DNA of 64,000 nt from Fen-1254 sp963769605. Lineage in GTDB: Bacteria; Bacteroidota; Ignavibacteria; UBA10030. A program made the position numbers and the translations under genes. Of this stretch, positions 17,885 to 26,622 are shown piece after piece. The stretch is taken from positions 1,612,001 through 1,676,000 of the forward strand of contig CAVYML010000009.1 of assembly GCA_963769605.1 (NCBI GenBank), read 5' to 3'. The stretch's first letter is position 1. Every line of letters starts with the position of its first letter. A model generated the notes under the pieces. It was not told the origin of the DNA and did not search any database. It saw nothing but the letters and a program-made list of their open reading frames with translations.

Positions 17885-18196
17885 AAGCAAGCTTCTTAGC
17901 GTTAAAAAAACTATATACTTACGGCATAAGGACACCGTAAATTTACTCTTTTTTCAACAATTTGGCAAAAAAAAGCGCCTCTTCAGCGGCTGCAAACGTG
18001 TGCGGTTTTCTCTCCTCTTTTTTATTCAGAAAAAAATTCATATATTATTTTAATCGCGATGCCCGATTTGTATCTGATATTATCCGATATGACTACCACT
18101 TTCTTGATTCGCGACGATACGTCTGTAGAAGAATCCCTTACGTCGGCAGCGCATCAAACTTATTAACTAAGGGAAAGTCCTTATAAGGAGAATTAT
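17885..18196. other. Divergent spacer upstream of pyrF and the RRM gene
   Basis: 312 bases of AT-rich sequence. It must hold the promoters for the minus-strand pyrF and plus-strand RRM genes. A plausible but weak AT-rich -10-like region (tatattattttaat) lies near 18040. Strong AAGGAG at 18185-18190 is the ribosome site of the RRM gene. No reading frame or hairpin stands out. Confidence 0.4.
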
Positions 18197-18544
18197 ATGA
18201 AAATCTACATAGGCAATCTTTCGCGCGATATCACTGAAGACGAAGTCCGGCAGGAATTTGCTGCATTCGGCGCTGTCGATTCTGTTGCGTTGATCAAAGA
18301 CAAATTTACCGGACAACTCAAAGGATTCGGTTTTGTTGAAATGCCTGTTCGAACAGAAGCAGAAGCCGCAGTTGCAGCTCTTAATGATAAAGAAGTTAAG
18401 GGACGCAAGGTAACGGTGAACGAAGCTCGCCCGATGACCGATCGGCGGACGAATGACCGGCGCGGCGGCAGCAGCGGCGGAGGAGGACGCAGAGGCGGCA
18501 ACGGCGGAAGCAGCGGCGGCAGCGGCGGACATCGCTCCTGGTAA
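18197..18544 (+). CDS. Small RRM RNA-binding protein with Gly-rich tail
   Basis: 115 residues. One RNA recognition motif spans about 1-78, with RNP2 IYIGNL (3-8) and RNP1 KGFGFVEM near 42-49, including the aromatic residues that stack on RNA. The remaining ~35 residues are Gly, Ser and Arg with RGG-like pieces (DRRGGSSGGGGRRGG). This matches the bacterial Rbp group, which in cyanobacteria is cold-induced. AAGGAG seven bases before the ATG and a strong terminator after the gene suggest a highly expressed single-gene unit. Confidence 0.92.
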   Translation: MKIYIGNLSRDITEDEVRQEFAAFGAVDSVALIKDKFTGQLKGFGFVEMPVRTEAEAAVAALNDKEVKGRKVTVNEARPMTDRRTNDRRGGSSGGGGRRGGNGGSSGGSGGHRSW

Positions 18545-18578
18545 CACAACACAGGAAAAATTATTTCCGTAATGCAAC

Positions 18579-18606
18579 GGCGTCTCTTTCAGGGACGCCT
18601 TTTTTA
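18579..18606 (+). terminator. Rho-independent terminator after the RRM gene
   Basis: ggcgtctc (18579-18586) pairs with gggacgcc (18592-18599), eight pairs with one G-T, loop tttca, followed by TTTTTT. Confidence 0.92.
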
Positions 18607-18637
18607 TGCCCAGCCCGTTTTTCTATTATGTGCCTTT

Positions 18638-19396
18638 TTAACTGAAGTCTTTGCGATCTGTTGATTGCGTTTCGACAGTTTTTTCTGTCTTCATCGCACG
18701 CATGCGCATCGAATGAGGCATTAACTCAACAGCATATCTCAGAGCGGTGCGCGGCATAACGGCTTTGTGTTTCATGACGTACTGAAAAACTTCCTGCAGG
18801 TGTTTTCTGCTCGCTTCTTTCAGCAACCAGCCATACCCTTTCTGCACTATATCATCGTTGTCACGAATCAAGAGATCGGCAATTGCCAAAACCGTTTCAA
18901 GATGCTTTCCCTTTTTTGCCGGAACTATCAACGAAACAGCGGAAGCGCGCCGAAGCCAGCGGTTCTTCGATTCCGCCCAAACAAGCATCCGCGCGATGCT
19001 CTCCGGAAATTTTTCTATAAAATCTCCGACGGTATGATTGCAAAATCCATCGCACTTTGCCCAGTTGTTGATGTACGTATAAATCCAACGTTCGAATATT
19101 TCCAGATCGCTGTTCTCAAACGATTTCACGTACATCGGCAGCCAGAACGAAACGATAAAAGCCTCTTCCGTATAATCGGATGCAAGCAGTTCTTCGCACA
19201 GCGTAAAAATGGTTTTCTTATCTAACCGTGAAAGTTCTTTCCAATATTTCTTTGCAAGCCTGCGCACTGCCGCGGTGCGTACACCGTAAAAACGAATCTT
19301 TTCCTTAAAGAATTTTTGGAAACTTTCCTTTGCCTTAAGATCAACGCTTGCACGAAGGTCTGCCCGGATCGATCTCATAATTCGATTTGATAACAT
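18638..19396 (-). CDS. AlkD-like DNA alkylation repair protein (HEAT-like repeats)
   Basis: 252 residues from the ATG at 19396, behind GGAG; the open frame extends ten codons further. The all-helical sequence shows the AlkD pattern: an N-terminal RFYGVRTAAVRRLAKKYWKEL, then SDYTEEAFIVSFWL, WAKCDGFCNHTVGDF and SKNRWLRRASAVSLIVPAKKGKH, then DDIVQKGYGWLLKEAS. AlkD family enzymes excise N3- and N7-alkyl purines without base flipping, using Trp and Asp residues; the WAKCDGFC and KNRWLRRAS segments correspond to those positions. It is convergent with the RRM gene. The actual substrate is inferred from the family. Confidence 0.88.
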   Translation of the reverse strand: MLSNRIMRSIRADLRASVDLKAKESFQKFFKEKIRFYGVRTAAVRRLAKKYWKELSRLDKKTIFTLCEELLASDYTEEAFIVSFWLPMYVKSFENSDLEIFERWIYTYINNWAKCDGFCNHTVGDFIEKFPESIARMLVWAESKNRWLRRASAVSLIVPAKKGKHLETVLAIADLLIRDNDDIVQKGYGWLLKEASRKHLQEVFQYVMKHKAVMPRTALRYAVELMPHSMRMRAMKTEKTVETQSTDRKDFS

Positions 19397-19667
19397 AGTG
19401 CTCCATTGCTTATTTATATTTTCCAATTGTAATCATTCGATTCGATAGTTACAAGTCAGAAGTGTGAGCTGTAAACGGTGAATTGCGGGTTGATTATCCT
19501 GCCTGAGCTACTGCAGATCTATTCGCGCTGCTAACCCGAAAGCATCGTCTGTTGTTTTCGGGACTACAAAGGTCATTTCGGATATCGATAAATTTAGGAA
19601 ACTGAATAAAAACAATAAAATCGATTGATTTTTCGATGCCGGAGTGCCATCTTCATAGTACAAAACT

Positions 19668-22133
19668 ATGTTTGACTTTCAGCAAAAACTGCCCATCGAT
19701 TCCGTTCTCGGTACGCTCTGCCTTGCCCTTGCAGCATCGAACAATGCGGTGCTTTCTGCAGAACCGGGAGCCGGAAAAACGACTCGCGTGCCGCTTGCGC
19801 TTATCGACGAACCATGGCTCGCCGGGAAAAAGATTATCATGCTTGAACCTCGCCGGCTGGCGGCTCGGCGTGCAGCCGAATATATGGCTTCTCAAATCGG
19901 AGAACGGGCAGGACAAACGGTTGGTTACCGCATTCGCGGAGATGCAATAACCGGGACAACAACGCGTATCGAGGTGGTGACCGAGGGAATTTTAACCCGT
20001 ATGCTCCAGCATGATCCCGAATTGCCAGGCACGGGTCTCTTGATCTTCGATGAATTTCATGAACGGAGTATCAACGCGGATCTGGGACTTGCGCTTGCAC
20101 TCGACGTTCAGCAACATCTACGCGGCGATCTCCGCATTCTTGTAATGTCCGCAACTCTCGACGTGGAAGCTGCGGCCCGTCTGCTGAAAAATGCCCCGGT
20201 CGTAAAAAGCAAAGGGCGAACATTTCCGGTTGAAACGATTTACGATTCTTTTGCATCGGAGAAAACAATAGAACAGCGTACGGCAGAAAAGATTGCCCGC
20301 GCGCTCCAAATAACTGAAGGAGATATTCTTGCCTTTCTTCCGGGACGGAAGGAACTTCACCGGGTCGATCAATTGCTCTATGAAAAAAAACTTCCGGACG
20401 ATATTGCTATTCACGAATTATTCGGCGATGCTTCCTATGACCGGCAGGCAGCGGCGCTCGCTCCGGATCCGAGTGGAAAGCGGAAAATTATACTCTCCAC
20501 ATCCATAGCGGAAACAAGTTTAACCATTGACGGCGTAAGAATTGTTGTCGATTCCGGATTGGCACGAACGGCACGATTTGATCCAAACCGCGGAATGTCG
20601 GGACTAACAACGGTTGCGGTTTCAAAAGCGGTTGCCGACCAGCGACGCGGCCGTGCAGGACGCCAGAATGCGGGAATATGCTACCGGCTCTGGATGGAAA
20701 ACGAAAATGAACGGCTGCCCGATTTTCCACAGCCCGAAATAAAAGTCACGGATCTCGCACAGCTCGCGCTCGACCTTGCGCAATGGGGAACACAGGATGG
20801 GGCGAATCTTCGTTTTCTCGATCCGCCTCCTGCCGCACATCTTTCACAAGCTCGATTGCTTTTACAGGATCTCGGAGCTCTTGACAGCTCAGGAAAGTTG
20901 ACACCGCATGGGAAAGCGATGGCGGAGATTCCGGTTCATCCGCGTATAGCGCACATGCTTCTTGACAGTAAAAAAATCGGGCTTGGTTCTCTTGCCTGCG
21001 ATGCTGCCGCATTGCTCGAAGAACGTATTCCCGGCGGAAACATAAACGACATCGATCTTGCAGGTTTTTTATCTCCTGCTTTAAGGGTAAACGAGCGCAT
21101 GCGTGCCCATGCACTCAGACTGCGGCGGATGATGGAAATCAAAGGTCACGAATCGCAGAACAGCGAAGAAGCCGGAATCGTGCTTGCGCTCGCCTATCCC
21201 GATCGCATTGCCCGCCGCCGGAAGGAAGGAACGCGTTATATTTTGGCAAATGGCCGGACGGCGATACTTCCATCCGCATCGCTGCTTGCGAGGAATGAAT
21301 TTCTTGCTGTCGGAGAAGTGGACGGCCTTGGCGCTGAAGTAAAAATATTTCTCGCCGCATCTCTTACAAGGGAGCAGATCGAAACGATCTTTTCAGGAAA
21401 CATACGCACCGAGGAAGTTACTGCATGGAGCGAAGAAGAACGAGCCGTCATTGCAAAGAAAACAGCTCGCATTGGCGCATTAATACTATCCGAGAAGCCT
21501 ATTATTGCAGAAGGAGTCGGCGTTATCCGCGCAATGCTGGAGGGAATCCGATCGATGGGAATCGAATGCCTGCCATGGGAAAAAGAAACTTTCGCTCTGC
21601 AGCAGCGCGTACAGTGGATGAAGACTCACTCTGCACTTTCAAAAGAATTGCCCGATTTCAGCAGCCGGGCATTGATGGAATCTCTGGAAGAATGGCTTGC
21701 TCCATTTCTCAACGGCATTACACATGCTGCACAGCTAAAAAAATTATCTTTACCGGAGATTTTCCGTGCACGTTTTTCATCGCAGCTATGGAAAACATTT
21801 GAAAGACTTGCTCCGTCTCACCTGCACCTGCCGAGCGGTTCCAATGCTGTGCTCGATTATTCCGGAGAAATTCCGGTGCTTGCCGTCCGGCTGCAGGAAT
21901 TGTTCGGTCAAACGGAAACGCCGAAAATCTGCAGCGGAACGGTAAGTGTATTAGTGCATCTGCTGTCGCCTGCGCACCGTCCTCTTGCTGTTACGCAGGA
22001 TTTGCACAGTTTCTGGACCAGCGTTTATCCGGACATCCGCGTTCAGCTGCGAGCCCGATATCCGAAACATGTATGGCCTGAAGATCCTCTGACGGCAAAG
22101 CCGACGAACAAGATAAAAAGGCGAAACCGGTAA
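19668..22133 (+). CDS. hrpB: ATP-dependent helicase HrpB
   Basis: 821 residues, full length for HrpB. Motif I is AEPGAGKTTRVP near residue 31, motif II is DEFHER (the HrpB variant of DEAH) near 125, motif III SATLD near 162, and motif VI QRRGRAGR near 324. Helicase-associated domains follow, and the family-typical C-terminus contains RYPKHVWPEDP. A DExH-box helicase; RNA substrates are assumed from the family but poorly defined. The ATG at 19668 lacks a clear ribosome site. The 271 bases upstream contain a short GTAAACGGTGAATT word (19471-19484) of the dispersed repeats. Confidence 0.93.
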   Translation: MFDFQQKLPIDSVLGTLCLALAASNNAVLSAEPGAGKTTRVPLALIDEPWLAGKKIIMLEPRRLAARRAAEYMASQIGERAGQTVGYRIRGDAITGTTTRIEVVTEGILTRMLQHDPELPGTGLLIFDEFHERSINADLGLALALDVQQHLRGDLRILVMSATLDVEAAARLLKNAPVVKSKGRTFPVETIYDSFASEKTIEQRTAEKIARALQITEGDILAFLPGRKELHRVDQLLYEKKLPDDIAIHELFGDASYDRQAAALAPDPSGKRKIILSTSIAETSLTIDGVRIVVDSGLARTARFDPNRGMSGLTTVAVSKAVADQRRGRAGRQNAGICYRLWMENENERLPDFPQPEIKVTDLAQLALDLAQWGTQDGANLRFLDPPPAAHLSQARLLLQDLGALDSSGKLTPHGKAMAEIPVHPRIAHMLLDSKKIGLGSLACDAAALLEERIPGGNINDIDLAGFLSPALRVNERMRAHALRLRRMMEIKGHESQNSEEAGIVLALAYPDRIARRRKEGTRYILANGRTAILPSASLLARNEFLAVGEVDGLGAEVKIFLAASLTREQIETIFSGNIRTEEVTAWSEEERAVIAKKTARIGALILSEKPIIAEGVGVIRAMLEGIRSMGIECLPWEKETFALQQRVQWMKTHSALSKELPDFSSRALMESLEEWLAPFLNGITHAAQLKKLSLPEIFRARFSSQLWKTFERLAPSHLHLPSGSNAVLDYSGEIPVLAVRLQELFGQTETPKICSGTVSVLVHLLSPAHRPLAVTQDLHSFWTSVYPDIRVQLRARYPKHVWPEDPLTAKPTNKIKRRNR

Positions 22134-22190
22134 CCGAAATTACTCCGTATGTTTATTTTTTGTCATTGCTCATTGCTAACCCAAATAAAA

Positions 22191-22222
22191 AAACCCGGAA
22201 AGAAAAACTTTCCCGGGTTTTG
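22191..22222. terminator. Bidirectional terminator between hrpB and glnN
   Basis: acccggaaag (22193-22202) pairs with ctttcccgggt (22208-22218) with one bulged base and an AAAAA loop. It is preceded by an A-run and followed by TTTTG, so it can serve both convergent genes. Confidence 0.85.
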
Positions 22223-22247
22223 TATTTTTAAACCGAACGATCTTCGA

Positions 22248-24353
22248 TTAGACTCTGAACAGAAGATCGGCATAGGTCGGCAGGGGCCAGACTCTTTCGT
22301 CGACGAGTGTTTCTAATTTGTCGCCATCGATTCTCAAAGCAGCCATAGTGGTAAAGACAACGTCGCGATGGTATTCGGCATGTTTGAAGACGCTGTCCGA
22401 ATGACCTCCGGCGAGGGCTGCTTCGAGCGCTTCGATGTGCTTTCCGAACGAATCGATCGTCGCTGTCAACTCAGCAAGCAGCTTTTCTGCTGCAGCCGAT
22501 TTCGATCCTGCGCTCTTTATTGCTGCTATTTCGGATGCCACTGTTCCGGCAAATTCAAGAGAGGCGGGAAGGATTTCACGTTTTGCCATATCGAGAGCGG
22601 TCAATGCCTCGATATTGATGACTTTAATATAGTTTTCCAGATAAATCTCATAGCGGGAATGCAGTTCTTCTTTTGTCAGCACGCCATGTTTTTCATAGAG
22701 TTTAACGGTCTTATCTGTAATGAGCGCTGTGATTGCAGCAACCGTCGATTTGATGTTCGGCAATCCGCGTTTTTCGGCTTCGACCAGCCAATCTTCTGCG
22801 TAGTTGTTGCCGTTGAAGATAATCCGCTTATGCTTTTTTACGATCTCTTTGACGATCGCTTGTGCTTCAGCATCGACATCTTTCGCTTTTTCCAGCCTGT
22901 CCGCTACACGGGAAAGGGTTTCCGCTACAATTGTGTTCAATGCTGTATTCGGTTCCGCAATGGAGGCGGAAGAAGCGACCATACGGAATTCGAATTTATT
23001 TCCCGTGAATGCAAACGGTGAAGTACGGTTGCGGTCGGTTGCATCTTTGGGAAGTGCCGGCAGCGTTGTAACGCCGAGCTTCAATTCGCCGCCGCTCTTC
23101 GACGACTTTGCTCCGCCGTTCTCGATCTGCTCGAGAATGTCGGTCAGCTGTTCGCCGAGAAATGCAGAAATGATTGCAGGAGGCGCTTCGTTTGCACCGA
23201 GGCGGTGATCGTTGCCTGGATTTGCCGCTGAGACACGAAGCACGTCTGCATATTCGTCTACCGCTTCCAGAACTGCGGCAAGGAAGACGAGAAATTGTTC
23301 ATTGTCGTGCGGTGTCTTGCCCGGTTCCAGAAGATTCTGTCCATCGTTAGAAGCCATCGACCAATTATTGTGCTTCCCGGAACCGTTGACGCCGGCAAAA
23401 GGTTTTTCATGGAGTAACGCAACCAAACCATGACGGTTGGCTACCTTTCTGAGAGTTTCCATCACAAGTTGATTGTGATCGGTTGCGATGTTCGTGGTGG
23501 TAAATATCGGAGCCAGTTCATGCTGTGCGGGCGCAACTTCATTATGTTTCGTTTTGGAAAGCACGCCGAGTTTCCACAATTCCTGATCTACTTCCAGCAT
23601 GAATGCGGCAATACGTTCTTTGAGTATGCCGAAATAATGATCTTCCAGTTCCTGCCCTTTGGGCGGCTTGGAGCCGAACAATGTGCGGCCGGTCAGGATA
23701 AGATCTTTTCGCTTTTCATATAATTTTTTATCAATGACAAAATATTCTTGTTCAGGTCCGACGGTGGTTGTAACTTTGGTGGCCGTTGTGTTGCCGAATG
23801 CACGAAGAATGCGAACCGCCTGTTTGGAAAGCGCTTGCATAGATCGCAAGAGCGGCGTCTTCTTGTCTAATGCTTCGCCGGTGTACGAACAGAAAGCAGT
23901 CGGAATATAGAGGGTATTATTTTTATAGAAAGCAGGCGAGGTGCAGTCCCATGCCGTATAACCGCGTGCTTCGAATGTTGAACGTAATCCGCCGGAAGGG
24001 AATGATGAAGCATCCGGTTCGCCTTTAATCAATTCTTTGCCGGAAAACTCCATAATGATCCGACCGTCGGCAGTTGGAGAAATAAAGGAATCGTGCTTTT
24101 CCGCCGTAATTCCGGTCATGGGCTGAAACCAGTGCGTAAAGTGCGTTGCACCTTTTTCAATAGCCCAATCTTTCATTGCATTCGCAACGATATCAGCGAC
24201 CGCCGGGTCAAGTGGTAACCCCTCGTCGATGGTCTTTCTCAACATTTTATAGATATTTTTTGGCAGCCGGGTTTTTGTTACTGCATCGCTAAAGACATTA
24301 GAAGCGAAAGAATTTTCCAATGTTTCCTGTAAAACCAATGATTCTTTTTCCAT
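22248..24353 (-). CDS. glnN: Glutamine synthetase type III
   Basis: 701 residues, the size of GSIII (about 700) rather than GSI (about 470). GSIII hallmarks include THFTHWFQPMTGITAEKHDSF near residue 95, GPEQEYFVID near 208, KHNEVAPAQHELAPIF near 265, and GKHNNWSM near 320, the last two being metal- and substrate-binding blocks. It makes glutamine from glutamate, ammonia and ATP as a large dodecamer in the cytoplasm. AAGGAG lies before the ATG (aaggagaattatttttc). It follows glnA in the same direction but a terminator separates them, so it probably has its own promoter in 24354-24517. Confidence 0.95.
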   Translation of the reverse strand: MEKESLVLQETLENSFASNVFSDAVTKTRLPKNIYKMLRKTIDEGLPLDPAVADIVANAMKDWAIEKGATHFTHWFQPMTGITAEKHDSFISPTADGRIIMEFSGKELIKGEPDASSFPSGGLRSTFEARGYTAWDCTSPAFYKNNTLYIPTAFCSYTGEALDKKTPLLRSMQALSKQAVRILRAFGNTTATKVTTTVGPEQEYFVIDKKLYEKRKDLILTGRTLFGSKPPKGQELEDHYFGILKERIAAFMLEVDQELWKLGVLSKTKHNEVAPAQHELAPIFTTTNIATDHNQLVMETLRKVANRHGLVALLHEKPFAGVNGSGKHNNWSMASNDGQNLLEPGKTPHDNEQFLVFLAAVLEAVDEYADVLRVSAANPGNDHRLGANEAPPAIISAFLGEQLTDILEQIENGGAKSSKSGGELKLGVTTLPALPKDATDRNRTSPFAFTGNKFEFRMVASSASIAEPNTALNTIVAETLSRVADRLEKAKDVDAEAQAIVKEIVKKHKRIIFNGNNYAEDWLVEAEKRGLPNIKSTVAAITALITDKTVKLYEKHGVLTKEELHSRYEIYLENYIKVINIEALTALDMAKREILPASLEFAGTVASEIAAIKSAGSKSAAAEKLLAELTATIDSFGKHIEALEAALAGGHSDSVFKHAEYHRDVVFTTMAALRIDGDKLETLVDERVWPLPTYADLLFRV

Positions 24354-24517
24354 GAAAAATAATTCTCCTTAATAATTAATTTTACTTACCTGTAGATGTA
24401 ATAATATAAACAATATTTGCCCTATTTTCCCTAATAACAAATCAAGAAGAAACATCTGAGATGTATTGGCTATTTATGCAAGCGCAACAACTTTCTTACA
24501 GGACCTTAGGAGGGTCT

Positions 24518-24556
24518 AAAAAAGCCAATGGCCATAAAATAAATACCTATGGCCAT
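24518..24556 (-). terminator. Terminator after glnA
   Basis: On the minus strand a perfect 9-bp inverted repeat atggccata/tatggccat (24548-24556 and 24528-24536) with an 11-base loop is followed a few bases later by a T-run (AAAAAA at 24518-24523 on plus). It lies 39 bases after the glnA stop. Confidence 0.75.
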
Positions 24557-24594
24557 CGACCTCTTATAGATATTGAAATGATCGCTTAAGAATA

Positions 24595-26010
24595 CTAATT
24601 GTCATAATACAGATGAAATTCATACGGATGCGGCCGTAGATGCATCTCATCCAATTCTTTGTCTCTTTTCCAAGTAATCCAGGCTTCGATAAGATCATTA
24701 GTAAATACATTTCCATTTGTTAAGAACGAATTATCTTTTTCTAACGCATTAATGGCTTCCTCTAATGATCCCGGTGTCTTTGGAGTTGATTTAAGTTCTT
24801 CCCGCGTCATTTCATAAATATCCCTGTCCAACGGCTTACCCGGATCGATCTTGTTTAGGATTCCATCTACAGCAGCCATCATGATGGCCGAGAAAGTTAA
24901 ATAACCATTGCAACTCGGATCCGGGCAGCGGAATTCAACACGCTTAGCTTTCGGGCTCGGAGAATACATTGGAATTCTGCATGAAGCAGAACGGTTTCTG
25001 GCTGAATAGGCCAGATTAACCGGTGCTTCAAAACCAGGAACAAGCCGGCGGTACGAATTCGTTGTCGGTGCAGCAAAAGCCAGAATGGCCGGTGCATGCT
25101 TCAAAATACCTCCGATAGCATGAAGACCCATTTGACTAAAACCGGCATAGCCGTCTCCCGCGAACAAAGGTTTACCTTCCTTCCACAAGGAAAAGTGTGT
25201 ATGCATTCCGCTTCCATTATCCTGAAAAATCGGTTTGGGCATAAAGGTCACTGTCTTGTTGTTTTTCTTTGCCACATTTTTACATATGTATTTATACCAC
25301 ATAAGTTGATCGGCCATTTTCAACAAGTTAGTAAATTTCATGTCAATTTCGCTTTGACCAGCAGTAGCAACTTCATGATGATGCGCTTCTACGACAATTC
25401 CGATCTTACGCATTTCGTAAACCATCTCACCCCGAAGATCATGATAGGTATCAGTTGGGCTGACCGGGAAGTATCCGCCCTTGAAGCTGGGTTTATAGCC
25501 TAAATTTGGTTCTTCAAATCTGGCAGTGTTCCAGGCGCCTTCCTGTGAATCAATTTCGTATACACCGCGATGCTGATTTTGCTCATAACGAACTTCATCA
25601 AAAATAAAAAATTCGGGTTCCGGTCCAATATAGCACGTATCAGCTATTTTAGTTTGTCTTAAATATTCTTCTGCCTTTTGTGCGATATAACGCGGATCTC
25701 GAGTATATTTTTGCTTTGATACCGGATCGACAATATCTGCGATGATGCTTACAGTTGGTTTAGCAAAAAACGGATCCATGCAAAATGTATTAGGATCTGG
25801 AACGGCAAGCATATCCGACATGTGAATTCCCTGCCAGCCTCGAATAGATGAACCATCGAATCCCAAGCCTTCCACAAAAGTATCTTCGTCAAGCACATCA
25901 ATCGGGAAGCTGCAGTGCTGCCAGCTTCCTAAGAGATCTACAAATTTAAGATCTATCATTTCCGAATTATTCTTTTTTACAAATTCAAAAAAATCTTTTG
26001 GCGTTGCCAT
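24595..26010 (-). CDS. glnA: Glutamine synthetase type I
   Basis: 471 residues. GSI signatures are present: GFDGSSIRGW near residue 49, EPEFFIFD near 130, HHHEVATAGQSEID near 210, NGSGMHTHFSLW near 262, and the RNRSASCRIP ATP-binding block near 337. A Tyr in DIYEMTREE near 400 sits where GSI-beta enzymes are adenylylated, and the length fits that group; whether the modifying enzyme exists cannot be seen. The ribosome site AGGAGGAG is very strong. Codon use looks more AT-rich than the glnN gene next to it, which may reflect transfer or expression level. Upstream is a 612-base noncoding region. Confidence 0.95.
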   Translation of the reverse strand: MATPKDFFEFVKKNNSEMIDLKFVDLLGSWQHCSFPIDVLDEDTFVEGLGFDGSSIRGWQGIHMSDMLAVPDPNTFCMDPFFAKPTVSIIADIVDPVSKQKYTRDPRYIAQKAEEYLRQTKIADTCYIGPEPEFFIFDEVRYEQNQHRGVYEIDSQEGAWNTARFEEPNLGYKPSFKGGYFPVSPTDTYHDLRGEMVYEMRKIGIVVEAHHHEVATAGQSEIDMKFTNLLKMADQLMWYKYICKNVAKKNNKTVTFMPKPIFQDNGSGMHTHFSLWKEGKPLFAGDGYAGFSQMGLHAIGGILKHAPAILAFAAPTTNSYRRLVPGFEAPVNLAYSARNRSASCRIPMYSPSPKAKRVEFRCPDPSCNGYLTFSAIMMAAVDGILNKIDPGKPLDRDIYEMTREELKSTPKTPGSLEEAINALEKDNSFLTNGNVFTNDLIEAWITWKRDKELDEMHLRPHPYEFHLYYDN

Positions 26011-26043
26011 AATTTTACTCCTCCTATTAGTTTGTTTTTTTGG

Positions 26044-26110
26044 TTTTAATATCCCGAAGCTCCTTTGGTTTTAAGAAGATGATTATTCTGAGCTTTTAAT
26101 CCCCCGAAGC
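26044..26110 (-). promoter_or_regulatory. Direct repeats in the glnA leader
   Basis: On the minus strand GCTTCGGGxxATTAAAA occurs twice, at 26094-26110 and 26044-26060, exactly 50 bases apart and identical at 15 of 17 positions. They lie 34-100 bases before the glnA start. The spacing (about five helical turns) would suit a DNA-binding regulator, but an RNA role is equally possible. Confidence 0.4.
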
Positions 26111-26381
26111 CTGATGCGGGGATAATTGATTGAACGCATTATTTAATTACGCCTAACAAGATAATAACATAAATAATTAATGTAATCAAGCACTTTTACA
26201 AACTTTTATTAATCATAATCCGGCAATCCACCAATTTTCCTAAAACTCATTTTGTTTTGTGCGCAAGCCCCAAAGCGGTTACAAAAAATTAATATAGTTT
26301 CCGTTTGCCGAAAAGATACCTTCATTAGCCGATTTCCGTGCAACGCCTCATTCTATATAATCGTATATTGAAAGGAGAGTT

Positions 26382-26414
26382 ATGGAAAGGCTTATCCTCA
26401 AAAATGGCAACTAA
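26382..26414 (+). CDS. Possible 10-codon leader peptide
   Basis: AAAGGAGAG stands five bases before an ATG that opens only ten codons (MERLILKNGN, then TAA). The ribosome site is better than that of most genes here. It precedes the structured element at 26438-26494 and the efflux adaptor gene, so it could be an attenuator-type leader. It may also be chance. Confidence 0.3.
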   Translation: MERLILKNGN

Positions 26415-26437
26415 ACAGCGTGTAATTTAACGATCAT

Positions 26438-26494
26438 AATCCCCCTGTTAAAAGAGCAGTTCGAACTGCGAGTCGGACTCTACCAGGGGGGATT
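26438..26494 (+). repeat. Structured stem-loop element, copy 1
   Basis: The outer arms aatccccctg (26438-26447) and caggggggatt (26484-26494) pair with one bulge. Inside is a perfect 14-base palindrome gcagttcgaactgc (26456-26469), followed by agtcggactctac. The same layout CCTGT-AAAAGA-hairpin-AGTCGGACTCTAC-AGGG recurs at 54123-54165. No T-run follows, so it is not a simple terminator. Confidence 0.6.
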
Positions 26495-26622
26495 CAAAGC
26501 GGAGTAAGAAAGCATTTATTCAAAAGACGCTGAATTAAAAAATGATGTTTTGATTCGACGAACTTTTCCCGTATTAATTTCGTTTAAAATATCGTCTTTT
26601 GATAAAAAGGAACCTGGAAAGA

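Noticed and set aside
26011..26598. Riboswitch upstream of glnA
   Set aside because: Only short direct repeats and the separate stem-loop element were found; no match to a glutamine or other riboswitch core that I know.
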